From UBA1660 sp964462035 (GTDB lineage: Bacteria; Myxococcota_A; Polyangia; Polyangiales; Houyiibacteriaceae), in contig CAYXAP010000015.1 of NCBI GenBank assembly GCA_964462035.1, positions 62,001 to 126,000 of the forward strand: a DNA stretch of 64,000 nucleotides. Direction: 5' to 3'. The translations under genes and the position numbers were made by a program. Shown piece after piece: positions 50,491 to 57,851 of the stretch (the first letter of the stretch is position 1; every line of letters starts with the position of its first letter). The notes under the pieces are model-generated. The model saw nothing but the letters and a program-made list of their open reading frames with translations, did not search any database and was not told where the DNA came from.

Positions 50491-50531
50491 GCTCCCAGGC
50501 TGGTGCGGGAGCGTTCGGTCGGGGAGCTTTT
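50491..50531 (+). terminator. Hairpin with T-run after the beta-helix gene
   Basis: GCTCCC (50491-50496) can pair with GGGAGC at 50507-50512 or with GGGGAGC at 50521-50527; the latter is followed by TTTT (50528-50531), as in a Rho-independent terminator. It lies 26 nt after the stop codon. The longer loop of the second pairing weakens the call. Confidence 0.38.
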
Positions 50532-50632
50532 GAGACGGATCAGTCCGTTACTTGAGCTCTAGGAGGTCACTGCCGTCACAAAGCCAGCGGGACGGTCACG
50601 AAATCGGGTCTCGTGGTCACTCGGAGGACGTG

Positions 50633-51199
50633 ATGGCAGCAGGAACAGTTGCGGAGGTGAGCGCCGACCCGGTGCTCGCCCTCGCGAGGGAGGGGAAGCC
50701 GAGAGAGGCTCTCGCGCTCTGTGCTCGTGAGCACGGCGGCGCGGTGGGTCGTTTCTGCATGGCGTTGCTCGGCGATCAGGCCGAAGCCGAAGAGGTGCTC
50801 CAGGAGTCGCTCCTGGCCGCCTTCGACGGCTTCGACTCGCTCCGAGGCGACGCCGTGCGGCCTTGGCTCTATGGCATCGCGCGCCGGATGTGCGCGCGGC
50901 GGCTCGCCAAGCGAGCTCGTCGCGCCGGACGGCTCCGACTGATTCACGACGCGGAGGGCGCCGCCGAGGGAGCCGACGAGCTCCTCGAGCGGCGTCAGCG
51001 CGCCGCGACGGTCCGGGCGGGGCTCGAAGAGCTCAAGCCCTCGGACCGTGAGGCGCTGCTCCTTCGCTACGAGGCGGGACTCTCCTACCGCGAGGTCGGG
51101 GAGATCCAGTCCATCGACGAAGCCACCGCCCGCAAGCGCGCCAGTCGCGCCCTCGCCCGACTCCGCGACGTTCTCCTCTCCTCTGGAGCCCTCCGATGA
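50633..51199 (+). CDS. ECF-family RNA polymerase sigma factor
   Basis: 188 residues; ATG 50633 has GGAGG five bases upstream. Region 2 (~30-90: FCMALLGDQAEAEEVLQESLLAAFDGFDSLR with RPWLYGIARRMCARRLAKRARRA) and region 4 (~125-185: LKPSDREALLLRYEAGLSYREVGEI...EATARKRASRALARLRDVL) form a complete ECF sigma factor. Its stop overlaps the start of the big membrane protein (ATGA, 51196-51199), the classical sigma/anti-sigma arrangement. Three direct GGTCAC hexamers (50565, 50594, 50615) lie in its 5' region and could be promoter or regulator sites. Confidence 0.87.
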   Translation: MAAGTVAEVSADPVLALAREGKPREALALCAREHGGAVGRFCMALLGDQAEAEEVLQESLLAAFDGFDSLRGDAVRPWLYGIARRMCARRLAKRARRAGRLRLIHDAEGAAEGADELLERRQRAATVRAGLEELKPSDREALLLRYEAGLSYREVGEIQSIDEATARKRASRALARLRDVLLSSGALR

Positions 51200-54100
51200 C
51201 CACCGACAAGCAGACCCACGAAGACTTCCTCGACCACCTCGCGCCCATCGTCGACGGCGACGAGGCCACCCTCGATCGCTTCGCCGACCACCTCGCCGAC
51301 CACGACGACGCCCGCGACCTCCGCCACGACGCGACCGACGCCGCCGAGCGAGTTGCCGAGTCCGGCGTGGACTTCGATGTGCCCGCCGATCTCGAGAGCC
51401 GCCTGATGGCCGCGCTCGACGCGCGCGCCGGTGAGGCGGCGACGGTCGAGGACCCGGCGCTCGCCGAGGCCGCGGCCGCCGCGGTGACGGCCAGCGCATC
51501 CGAGACCGATGCCGACGCCACCGTCGACTCCGACTCCGAGAACCGAGAGCCGATCGCCGAGACCGCCTCCGCCTCCGACTCCGAGAACCGAGAGCCGATC
51601 GCCGAGACCGCCTCCGATCACCAAGAGCCGACCGCCGACACCGAGTCCGATTCGTCCGGCGCAGCGGCGCGCTCGGGTGGCACCGTCCACCGTCTCGACA
51701 AGCGTCGCGCCATCGTGGCCGCCGGCGTGGGCGGTGTCCTCGCCGTCGCCGCCTCCGTCGCGCTCGTTGTCGGCCTCAGCGGCGGCGACGCCGATCCGAC
51801 CGAGCAGACCGACTACGCACACGACCTTCACGCGACGGTCGCCGAGCTCGACCAGGGCGGCGTGACCATCGTCCATGACGGGGAGCTCGGGGCCACCGCC
51901 GGCGCTTCCGTCGCGCAGGGCGCGACCGTGCGCACCGACGCTCGCAGCCGCGCACTGCTCCAGCTCTCCGATGGCTCGACCGTCGCGCTCAACCGCGACA
52001 CCGAGGTCGTCGTCGGCGACCGCGGTCGCGGCCTGACGCTGAAGCGTGGCGAGATCCTCTCGGACGTCGCCCACCTCGACGCGGGCCCCAACTTCGTCAT
52101 CCACTCGCCGCTCGGTGAGGTCGAGGTGCTCGGCACCAAGTTCCTCGTCTCGGTCGGCGAGGAGGAGGGCTCCGTCCGCGTGCTCCGCGGCGAGGTCGCC
52201 GTGCGCTCCGGTGGCGGTGCCGTCAACGTGAAGACCGGTCAGGAAGCCCTGCTCGCGAGCGACCGCACGCCCGACGTGGTCCCTGCCACGAACCTCGCCG
52301 GCTCGGTCGCCTGGAGTGAGCTCCAGCCCGAGGTCGGCGACGACGTGCCCGTCCCCGGCCTGGGTGAGCTCCGCGCCCACCGCCCCGGCGAGCGCGAGGA
52401 GTCCGAGCGCCCGCTCGCGTTGGCGCACCACTCCGTGAAGGTCCGCATCGTCGGCAACGTCGCGCGCACCGAGGTCGAGGAGACCTTCCGCAACGACGGC
52501 AACGAGACCCTCGAGGGGGTCTTCCGCTTCCCGCTTCCGGCCGACGCGCGCATCGCGAGCCTCTCGCTCGACGTCGAGGGCCAGTGGGAGGAGGGCGCTT
52601 TCGTGGCCAAGGACCGCGCGCGCCGCATCTGGAACGGCGTGATCCGCAACGCGACCCCGGAGCGTCAGCGCCAGCAGCAGGAGGAGTTCATCTGGGTGCC
52701 CGGCCCGTGGCGTGACCCCGCCCTCCTCGAATGGCAGCAGGGTGGTCGCTTCGAGCTTCGGATCTTCCCCATCCCCGCGAATGGCGAGCGCCGCATCCGG
52801 ATCGCCTATGAGCAGACCATCCAGCCCCACGGTGACGAGCGCCGGTACGTGTACCCGCTGGCCCACGCCGGCGACGACTCGACCGCGGTCGGCCACTTCG
52901 AGGTCGACGTGAAGGTCGCGGGTGACGCGAACGCGAAGGCCCACGGCTACGAGATGGCGTCCGCCCGCGAGGATGGCAGCGACCGCCTGCGCTTCTCGGC
53001 CCAGAGCTTCCGCCCGGCCGGTGACCTCATCGTCGACTACCAGATGCCGAACGGCGACGCGGAGATCCGCTGGTGGACCTTCCGCGGCGACGCGACCGCG
53101 CCTCCGCCCGAGGAGACGCGCGAAGACGAGGAGGTGCTCGACGAGCACCGCCAGCTCGCGCAGGACGATCGCGGCTACGTGGTCTTCGCGCTCCAGCCGG
53201 AGCTCCCGATGGCCACCGCCAACCGAGCCCGCGACTACGTGCTCGTGGTCGACGCCTCGCAGAGCATGGTCGGCGAGCGCTACGAGCGCGCCACCCGGCT
53301 GGCGAGCGCGCTGGCGAGCGAGATGGACCGCCGCGACCGGGTCACCGCGCTCACCTGCGACGTGACCTGCCGGGAGCTCTCCGGTGGCTTCCGGATGCCG
53401 AACGCCGCGACGGCGGCGGCCATCCAGCAGTTCTTCGACAAGGAGGAGCCCGCCGGTGCCTCCGATCTGGTGGCCGCGCTCGGCAGCTCCCTCGAGGTCG
53501 CGCAGCGGCTCCGCAGCGGCACCGACCGAGAGCTGCACCTGGTCTACGTCGGCGACGGCGCCGCCAGCGTCGGTCACCGCCGCGCCGGCAGCCTCGGCGA
53601 CGAGATGCGCGAGCTCCTCGACGGCAAGGCCCAGCTGACCACGGTCGGCATCGGCCAGGACGCGGACGCGCCGGCGCTCGCCTCGATGGCCCGCGGGGGC
53701 GGCGGTCACTACGTGCCCTTCGTCCCCGGCCAGCGCTCGAGCCAGGCCGCCCTCGCGGTCCTCGAGACCACCTATGGTGCGTCGCTCCAGTCCGCGTCGA
53801 TCGAGATGCCCGAGGGCGTCGCGCTCATCGCTCCGACCGAGCTGCCGACCATCCGCAACGGTCAGGAGATCCTGGTCGCCGCTCGGATGGACCGCGACTC
53901 GCTCTCGGGTGACGTCGTCCTGCGCGGCAAGACCGCCGGCGGTGCCTTCGAGCAGCGCTACCCGGTCACGCTGCAGACCGAGACCGCCGCAGGCAACGCC
54001 TTCGTGCCGCGCCTGTGGGCCTCGGAGCGCATCAAGGCGATGGAGAACGAGGGTCGCTCGGAGAACCAGGCGAGCATCATCGCCCTCTCCAAGGCCTATG

Positions 54101-55545
54101 GCGTGATGAGCCGCGAGACTTCGCTCCTCGTCCTCGAGAGCGAAGCCATGTTCCGTGCGTTCGGCGTCGACCGGGCCCGCGCCTCGGTCCAGTGGACCGG
54201 CGAGGAAGACATGGTCTACGGCGAGAGCGAGGCGGCGAACGCGGGCATCCTCGGTGCCCTCGGCGGCGACCTGGGCACGATCGGCGCACTCAGCGGTCTC
54301 GGCCTGGCCGGACGCGGCCGTGGGGGCGGCGGCGCGGGCTACGGTCTGGGCTCGGCGAGCAGTGCGCCTCGCTCCTCGTCGCGTAGCGCTGCAGGTCCCG
54401 CTCGCTTCGGCGACAACGCCGGCGAGCTCGACGACATGCTCGCCGCCAACACGCGGCAGGAGCGTCGTCGTCGAAACGCCGACCCGGCCCCCCGACCAGA
54501 GGAGCCGATGAACGAGCCCGAGCCCGAGCCCGTGGCCGAGGCGACCGGCACGGAGAGCAGCGCCGACCGCGACGAGTCTGCGGCTCGACCGCAGCAGCCG
54601 GTGGCCCGCCGCCGCCGCCGCGGCCCCGGCCGCTGGATGCGGAAGGTCTGGTTCCGTGAGGGGCGCATCAGCCGCGACGGCGTACGCGAGCGCGACATGG
54701 TCGCCGTGCGCGTGGCCGAGGAGGCGCTCCGCGCCAGCCCGGACAGCCGCGACCGGCACCGCGACCTGGTCCGTGCACTCTCCCGGGCCGGCCACCTCGA
54801 GCGCGCCGAAGAGGTCGCCCGCGAGTGGATGGAGCGTGACCGGCTCGACCCGGAGGCGCTCACCTACCTCGCCGACGTCGTCGGCCGCCGCGGTGACCGC
54901 GAGAAGGCGCTCCGCCTCCTCAGCGGCATCGTCGACCTCCAGCCCGAGTCGCGAGTGCTCCAGGAGCGCATGGCGAACGCCTTCGAGCGCTCCAACCAGG
55001 CGCCCCGAGCCTGTGCCCACCGCGTGGCCCTCGCGGAGATTCGTCCGAACGACGAGACCATCGTCGCCGCCGCCGTCCGCTGCGAGCGTTCGCTGGGTCG
55101 CCCGGAGGCCGCGAACCGGCTCCTCGACGCCGTCTCGGCCGACGATCGCGAGAGCGTGCGTCAGGCGGCCTCGACCGCCCCGAGCCCGGAGAGCGTCCGC
55201 GGCGACCTGATGGCCGAGGCGACATGGACCGGCGGCAGCGACGTGGACATCACCCTCGTCACGCCGCAGGGCACCCGCCTCAGCTGGATGGGCGGCCGCA
55301 CCAACGTGGTCGGCGAGGACGCGCGGCGCATCGGTCACGAGCGCGTCGGTCTCCGCCGGGCGGGCGTGGGCACCTACTACATCGAGGTGAACCGCGTGGA
55401 CCCGAACGACACCACCCCCATCAACGGCACGCTCGAGATCCGAGCGCGCGACGACCGCCAGCGGATCCCCTTCCGAGTGGAGGGCACCCGCACCACGGTC
55501 GGTCGCGTGAGCATCGTGCGCCGCTGGCGGATGGAGAACCGCTAG
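51196..55545 (+). CDS. Membrane protein with degenerate anti-sigma motif, FecR, VIT, VWA and TPR domains
   Basis: 1449 residues. Residues 1-75 resemble an anti-sigma domain; the ZAS position reads HLADHDDARD (H32-x3-H36-x2-A39) where HxxxCxxC is expected. A 15-residue duplicated acidic spacer (DSENREPIAETAS) precedes one membrane helix (~165-190). Outside: FecR-like domain (~205-330, LQLSDGSTVALNRDTEVVV); VIT domain (~405-545, ARTEVEETFRNDG); VWA domain (~690-860) with MIDAS start DASQSM; a Gly-rich stretch (GLGLAGRGRGGGGAGYGLG) seen in AgmX-like proteins; then TPR (~1165-1290) and a DUF2135-like C-terminus. I infer it holds or releases the coupled sigma factor in response to an envelope signal. 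Confidence 0.9.
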   Translation: MTTDKQTHEDFLDHLAPIVDGDEATLDRFADHLADHDDARDLRHDATDAAERVAESGVDFDVPADLESRLMAALDARAGEAATVEDPALAEAAAAAVTASASETDADATVDSDSENREPIAETASASDSENREPIAETASDHQEPTADTESDSSGAAARSGGTVHRLDKRRAIVAAGVGGVLAVAASVALVVGLSGGDADPTEQTDYAHDLHATVAELDQGGVTIVHDGELGATAGASVAQGATVRTDARSRALLQLSDGSTVALNRDTEVVVGDRGRGLTLKRGEILSDVAHLDAGPNFVIHSPLGEVEVLGTKFLVSVGEEEGSVRVLRGEVAVRSGGGAVNVKTGQEALLASDRTPDVVPATNLAGSVAWSELQPEVGDDVPVPGLGELRAHRPGEREESERPLALAHHSVKVRIVGNVARTEVEETFRNDGNETLEGVFRFPLPADARIASLSLDVEGQWEEGAFVAKDRARRIWNGVIRNATPERQRQQQEEFIWVPGPWRDPALLEWQQGGRFELRIFPIPANGERRIRIAYEQTIQPHGDERRYVYPLAHAGDDSTAVGHFEVDVKVAGDANAKAHGYEMASAREDGSDRLRFSAQSFRPAGDLIVDYQMPNGDAEIRWWTFRGDATAPPPEETREDEEVLDEHRQLAQDDRGYVVFALQPELPMATANRARDYVLVVDASQSMVGERYERATRLASALASEMDRRDRVTALTCDVTCRELSGGFRMPNAATAAAIQQFFDKEEPAGASDLVAALGSSLEVAQRLRSGTDRELHLVYVGDGAASVGHRRAGSLGDEMRELLDGKAQLTTVGIGQDADAPALASMARGGGGHYVPFVPGQRSSQAALAVLETTYGASLQSASIEMPEGVALIAPTELPTIRNGQEILVAARMDRDSLSGDVVLRGKTAGGAFEQRYPVTLQTETAAGNAFVPRLWASERIKAMENEGRSENQASIIALSKAYGVMSRETSLLVLESEAMFRAFGVDRARASVQWTGEEDMVYGESEAANAGILGALGGDLGTIGALSGLGLAGRGRGGGGAGYGLGSASSAPRSSSRSAAGPARFGDNAGELDDMLAANTRQERRRRNADPAPRPEEPMNEPEPEPVAEATGTESSADRDESAARPQQPVARRRRRGPGRWMRKVWFREGRISRDGVRERDMVAVRVAEEALRASPDSRDRHRDLVRALSRAGHLERAEEVAREWMERDRLDPEALTYLADVVGRRGDREKALRLLSGIVDLQPESRVLQERMANAFERSNQAPRACAHRVALAEIRPNDETIVAAAVRCERSLGRPEAANRLLDAVSADDRESVRQAASTAPSPESVRGDLMAEATWTGGSDVDITLVTPQGTRLSWMGGRTNVVGEDARRIGHERVGLRRAGVGTYYIEVNRVDPNDTTPINGTLEIRARDDRQRIPFRVEGTRTTVGRVSIVRRWRMENR
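51532..51615. repeat. 45-bp direct repeat in the giant anti-sigma-like gene
   Basis: The first 45-bp unit starts at 51532 and is followed at 51577 by a copy identical over ~39 bases. It encodes DSENREPIAETASAS twice in the cytoplasmic linker before the membrane helix. The near-identity at silent positions indicates a recent tandem duplication. Confidence 0.75.
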
Positions 55546-55551
55546 TCCGGG

Positions 55552-55587
55552 GTCGGCGAGTCGAGTGCCCGCACTCGGCTCGCCGAC
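55552..55587. terminator. 17-bp hairpin after the giant membrane-protein gene
   Basis: GTCGGCGAG and CGAGTGC on one side pair with GCACTCG and CTCGCCGAC on the other: 16 perfect pairs, one T-G position, and a 2-nt centre. It starts 7 nt after the stop codon (55545). Extremely stable; most likely transcription termination or 3'-end protection of the long mRNA. No T tract. Confidence 0.55.
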
Positions 55588-55689
55588 GATCCGTCGACGG
55601 ACGCGGACGCCGACGACCGCGCGAGGGCCGAAGGACGGTTCCGCGGCCGAGCGGGAACAACTCCGGCGAGCCGCTGTCGAGACCGGAGC

Positions 55690-56256
55690 ATGGGATACCG
55701 CGACACCGGGCTGGCGCTCCACCTGCGGGTGGACTCCTTGGACCGAGAGCTCGAACGAACACGAGCCAGAGCCGAAGCGGCGGAGCGAGCGCGCGCCCAG
55801 GTGGAGGAGCGGCTCGCGCGACTCCAGGATGGAGTCGCCGAGACCGACGACCTCGACGAGCTCGGCCTGCGTCGGTGGGGGAGGGCCCTGAGGGGGCTGG
55901 CCCTGGCGGGCATCCTGGGCGCTCTCATCGGTGCCATCGTCTTTGCGGCGGCTTACTTCCCCGAACCCCACCTCTCGTTGCAGGGGATCCGCAACCTCGC
56001 GTGGATCGTCCGCAATGGCGTTGGAACGAAGGGGCTGCTCGGGGCCTTCGCCATCGTGGTGGCGTGCGCGCCGTGGTTCCTCCTGCCGTGGATCGGCGCG
56101 CGAGGTTTGCTCCAGCGACGGCGCCGCGGTTGGTACGCCTCGGTGATCGCCTGCGTCCTCTGGCTGCCCACGCCGCTCATCTTCGTGAGCGTCTACTCGC
56201 TCGCGCGACTCTTCCGCCCATCCACTCTCCAGGTCTTCTTCCACGACCACCGCTGA
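55690..56256 (+). CDS. Coiled-coil plus three-helix membrane protein
   Basis: 188 residues. A charged coiled-coil (ELERTRARAEAAERARAQVEERL, ~18-45) leads to three or four hydrophobic helices (ALAGILGALIGAIVFAAAYF, GLLGAFAIVVACAPWFLLPW, YASVIACVLWLPTPLIFVSV). No family recognised. The 144-nt gap to the giant gene contains the strong hairpin, so it probably has its own promoter. It precedes the GST-like gene by 64 nt. Role unknown. Confidence 0.6.
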   Translation: MGYRDTGLALHLRVDSLDRELERTRARAEAAERARAQVEERLARLQDGVAETDDLDELGLRRWGRALRGLALAGILGALIGAIVFAAAYFPEPHLSLQGIRNLAWIVRNGVGTKGLLGAFAIVVACAPWFLLPWIGARGLLQRRRRGWYASVIACVLWLPTPLIFVSVYSLARLFRPSTLQVFFHDHR

Positions 56257-56320
56257 CGAAGGCCTCGGCGCCCAGGCGACGCGACGCATCCGGGTGGTGG
56301 AGGTAGAGTCGGCTTCGGCC

Positions 56321-57460
56321 ATGCCCTCACCGACCCTCCACGTGATGGACATCTCCTACTTCAGCGGGAAGGTGGAGTCGTATCTCCGCTACAAGGAGAT
56401 CCCCTACCGTCGAGAGACGGTGACCCATCGAACGTTGGTCGGGCACGTGGGTCGGCGGACCGGCGTGGCTCAGGTGCCCGCGATGGAGCTCGAGGATGGG
56501 ACCTGGCTCCGCGAGTCGAGCACCATGATCCGCTGGCTCGAAGAGCGACATCCGTCGCCGCCGGTCGTTCCCGTCGATCCGGTCGAGGCGTTCATCGGTG
56601 CGCTCGTCGAGGACTACTGCGACGAGTGGCTCTGGCGTCCGGCGATGTGGTGGCGCTGGGTGCCCGAGACCACCCGGCGACACCTCGGCCGACGGATCGC
56701 CCGCGAGGTGCTGCACGATCTGCCCGTGCCCGCGGAGCTCCTGGCGCGCATCTTCGCGCGGCGGCAGCACGTGGCCTGGCTGAGCGGCGATGGCATGTCG
56801 AAGGATGCGTCGCGGGCGGTCCGTGACGCCTACCTGGTCGAGCTCCGCTCGCTCGAGGCAATCCTCGCCGAGCGTCCGTTCCTCGGCGGCGAGCGACCGA
56901 GCATCGTGGACATCGGCTTCATGGGGCCGATGTTCCGCCACTTCGCGTGTGACCCGGATCCGGCGATCGTGATGCGTCGCGAGGCCCCGCGGGTGTGGGC
57001 CTGGGTGGCGCGCATGTGGGCCGCTCGGGCCTCCGAGCTCGACGCGGGCGCGAGTCACGCGCCGCCGACCGGCCGAGGCTTCGACGAGCTGCTCGGGCGC
57101 GTGTGCCAGATCTACCTGCCCTATCTGCGCGCCAACGCTCGGGCGCTCTCGGCTGGCGAGTCGCGCTTCGACTTCGAGGCGGGTCCCTTTCGATTCGAGG
57201 GGACCCGCACCAACGCTCACCGAGCGTGGTGCCGCAGCGTGCTGCGCGAGCGCTTCGCCGCTCTCGAGTCGCGGCACCAGCTCGCGGTCGTCGAACGGCT
57301 GCGCCCACATGGCGGCATCGGCGCGCTGGTCGACGAGGACCTGCGCTGCCCGGCGCAGTCGCCGCCGCTCGAGCTACCGCTCGCCCCGCGCGAGCATTCG
57401 AGCGTCCGGGAGGTCGTGGGCCTCTGGCTCGGCGACAGCTTCGGCACTCAGCGCGGCTGA
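56321..57460 (+). CDS. Glutathione S-transferase-like protein
   Basis: 379 residues, longer than a usual GST (~210). Thioredoxin-fold N-terminus (~5-80): MDISYFSGKVESYLRYKEIPY and VPAMELEDGTWLRESSTMIRWLEE, the cis-proline and GSH-contact ES motif. An all-helical C-terminal domain follows (~95-245), with FLGGERPSIVDIGFMGP as the conserved N-capping-box-like segment. The remaining ~130 residues have no clear match. The catalytic Ser/Tyr/Cys is likely the Ser in YFSGK. ATG 56321 is favoured; a GTG at 56294 is the alternative. No glutathione-specific context nearby. Confidence 0.75.
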   Translation: MPSPTLHVMDISYFSGKVESYLRYKEIPYRRETVTHRTLVGHVGRRTGVAQVPAMELEDGTWLRESSTMIRWLEERHPSPPVVPVDPVEAFIGALVEDYCDEWLWRPAMWWRWVPETTRRHLGRRIAREVLHDLPVPAELLARIFARRQHVAWLSGDGMSKDASRAVRDAYLVELRSLEAILAERPFLGGERPSIVDIGFMGPMFRHFACDPDPAIVMRREAPRVWAWVARMWAARASELDAGASHAPPTGRGFDELLGRVCQIYLPYLRANARALSAGESRFDFEAGPFRFEGTRTNAHRAWCRSVLRERFAALESRHQLAVVERLRPHGGIGALVDEDLRCPAQSPPLELPLAPREHSSVREVVGLWLGDSFGTQRG

Positions 57461-57497
57461 GGCCATGCGCCCATCCGCTGGGACGCTCGGCCGGATC

Positions 57498-57851
57498 TCA
57501 GAAGACGCCCTCCATCAGGTCCATTCGTTCCTCGTCGGGCGGGCCGCTCTCGTCCCCCGGTTCTTCGGCTCCGCCGGCTTCTTCGGCATCGCCGGGCTCG
57601 TCGGCCGGCGCGGGCTCTTCGGCGGCCGGCTCCGGCTCGGGCTCCGGCCGAGGAGCCCCGTCGGCGCTGCTGGCCCCTGCGTTCGCGCGCGGCACCGAGG
57701 CGCAGCCGGACGGCTCGCAGCGGTAGAAGGTGAGCTCCTTCCCTTCGGTCACCGCGAACCAGGCGGCTCCGTCGGGGGTCGTCCCGCCGCCGGTGACGAC
57801 CGGTGTCGGCGCGCACGCACAGAGAAACATCAGCGTCAGCGTTCGCTTCAC
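57498..57851 (-). CDS. Small acidic lipoprotein coupled to a kinase
   Basis: 117 residues from GTG 57851, which overlaps the kinase stop (GTGA, 57848-57851). Signal and lipobox: MKRTLTLMFLCAC. Then ~50 residues with two cysteines (FYRCEPSGCASVP) and a long acidic Glu/Pro/Ala tail (PEPEPEPAAEEPAPADEPGD) ending MDLMEGVF. Its co-translation with the kinase suggests a signal-input or target role; no domain is recognised. Converges on the GST-like gene with a 37-nt gap. Confidence 0.65.
   Translation of the reverse strand: MKRTLTLMFLCACAPTPVVTGGGTTPDGAAWFAVTEGKELTFYRCEPSGCASVPRANAGASSADGAPRPEPEPEPAAEEPAPADEPGDAEEAGGAEEPGDESGPPDEERMDLMEGVF

Noticed and set aside
51085..56352. Very long open minus-strand frame (about 1750 codons)
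   Set aside because: It runs antisense through the sigma factor, the FecR-VIT-VWA gene and the coiled-coil gene, all with recognisable domains. Its translation is low-complexity (Ala/Arg/Glu/Val-rich) with no family motif, as expected opposite GC3-rich genes.
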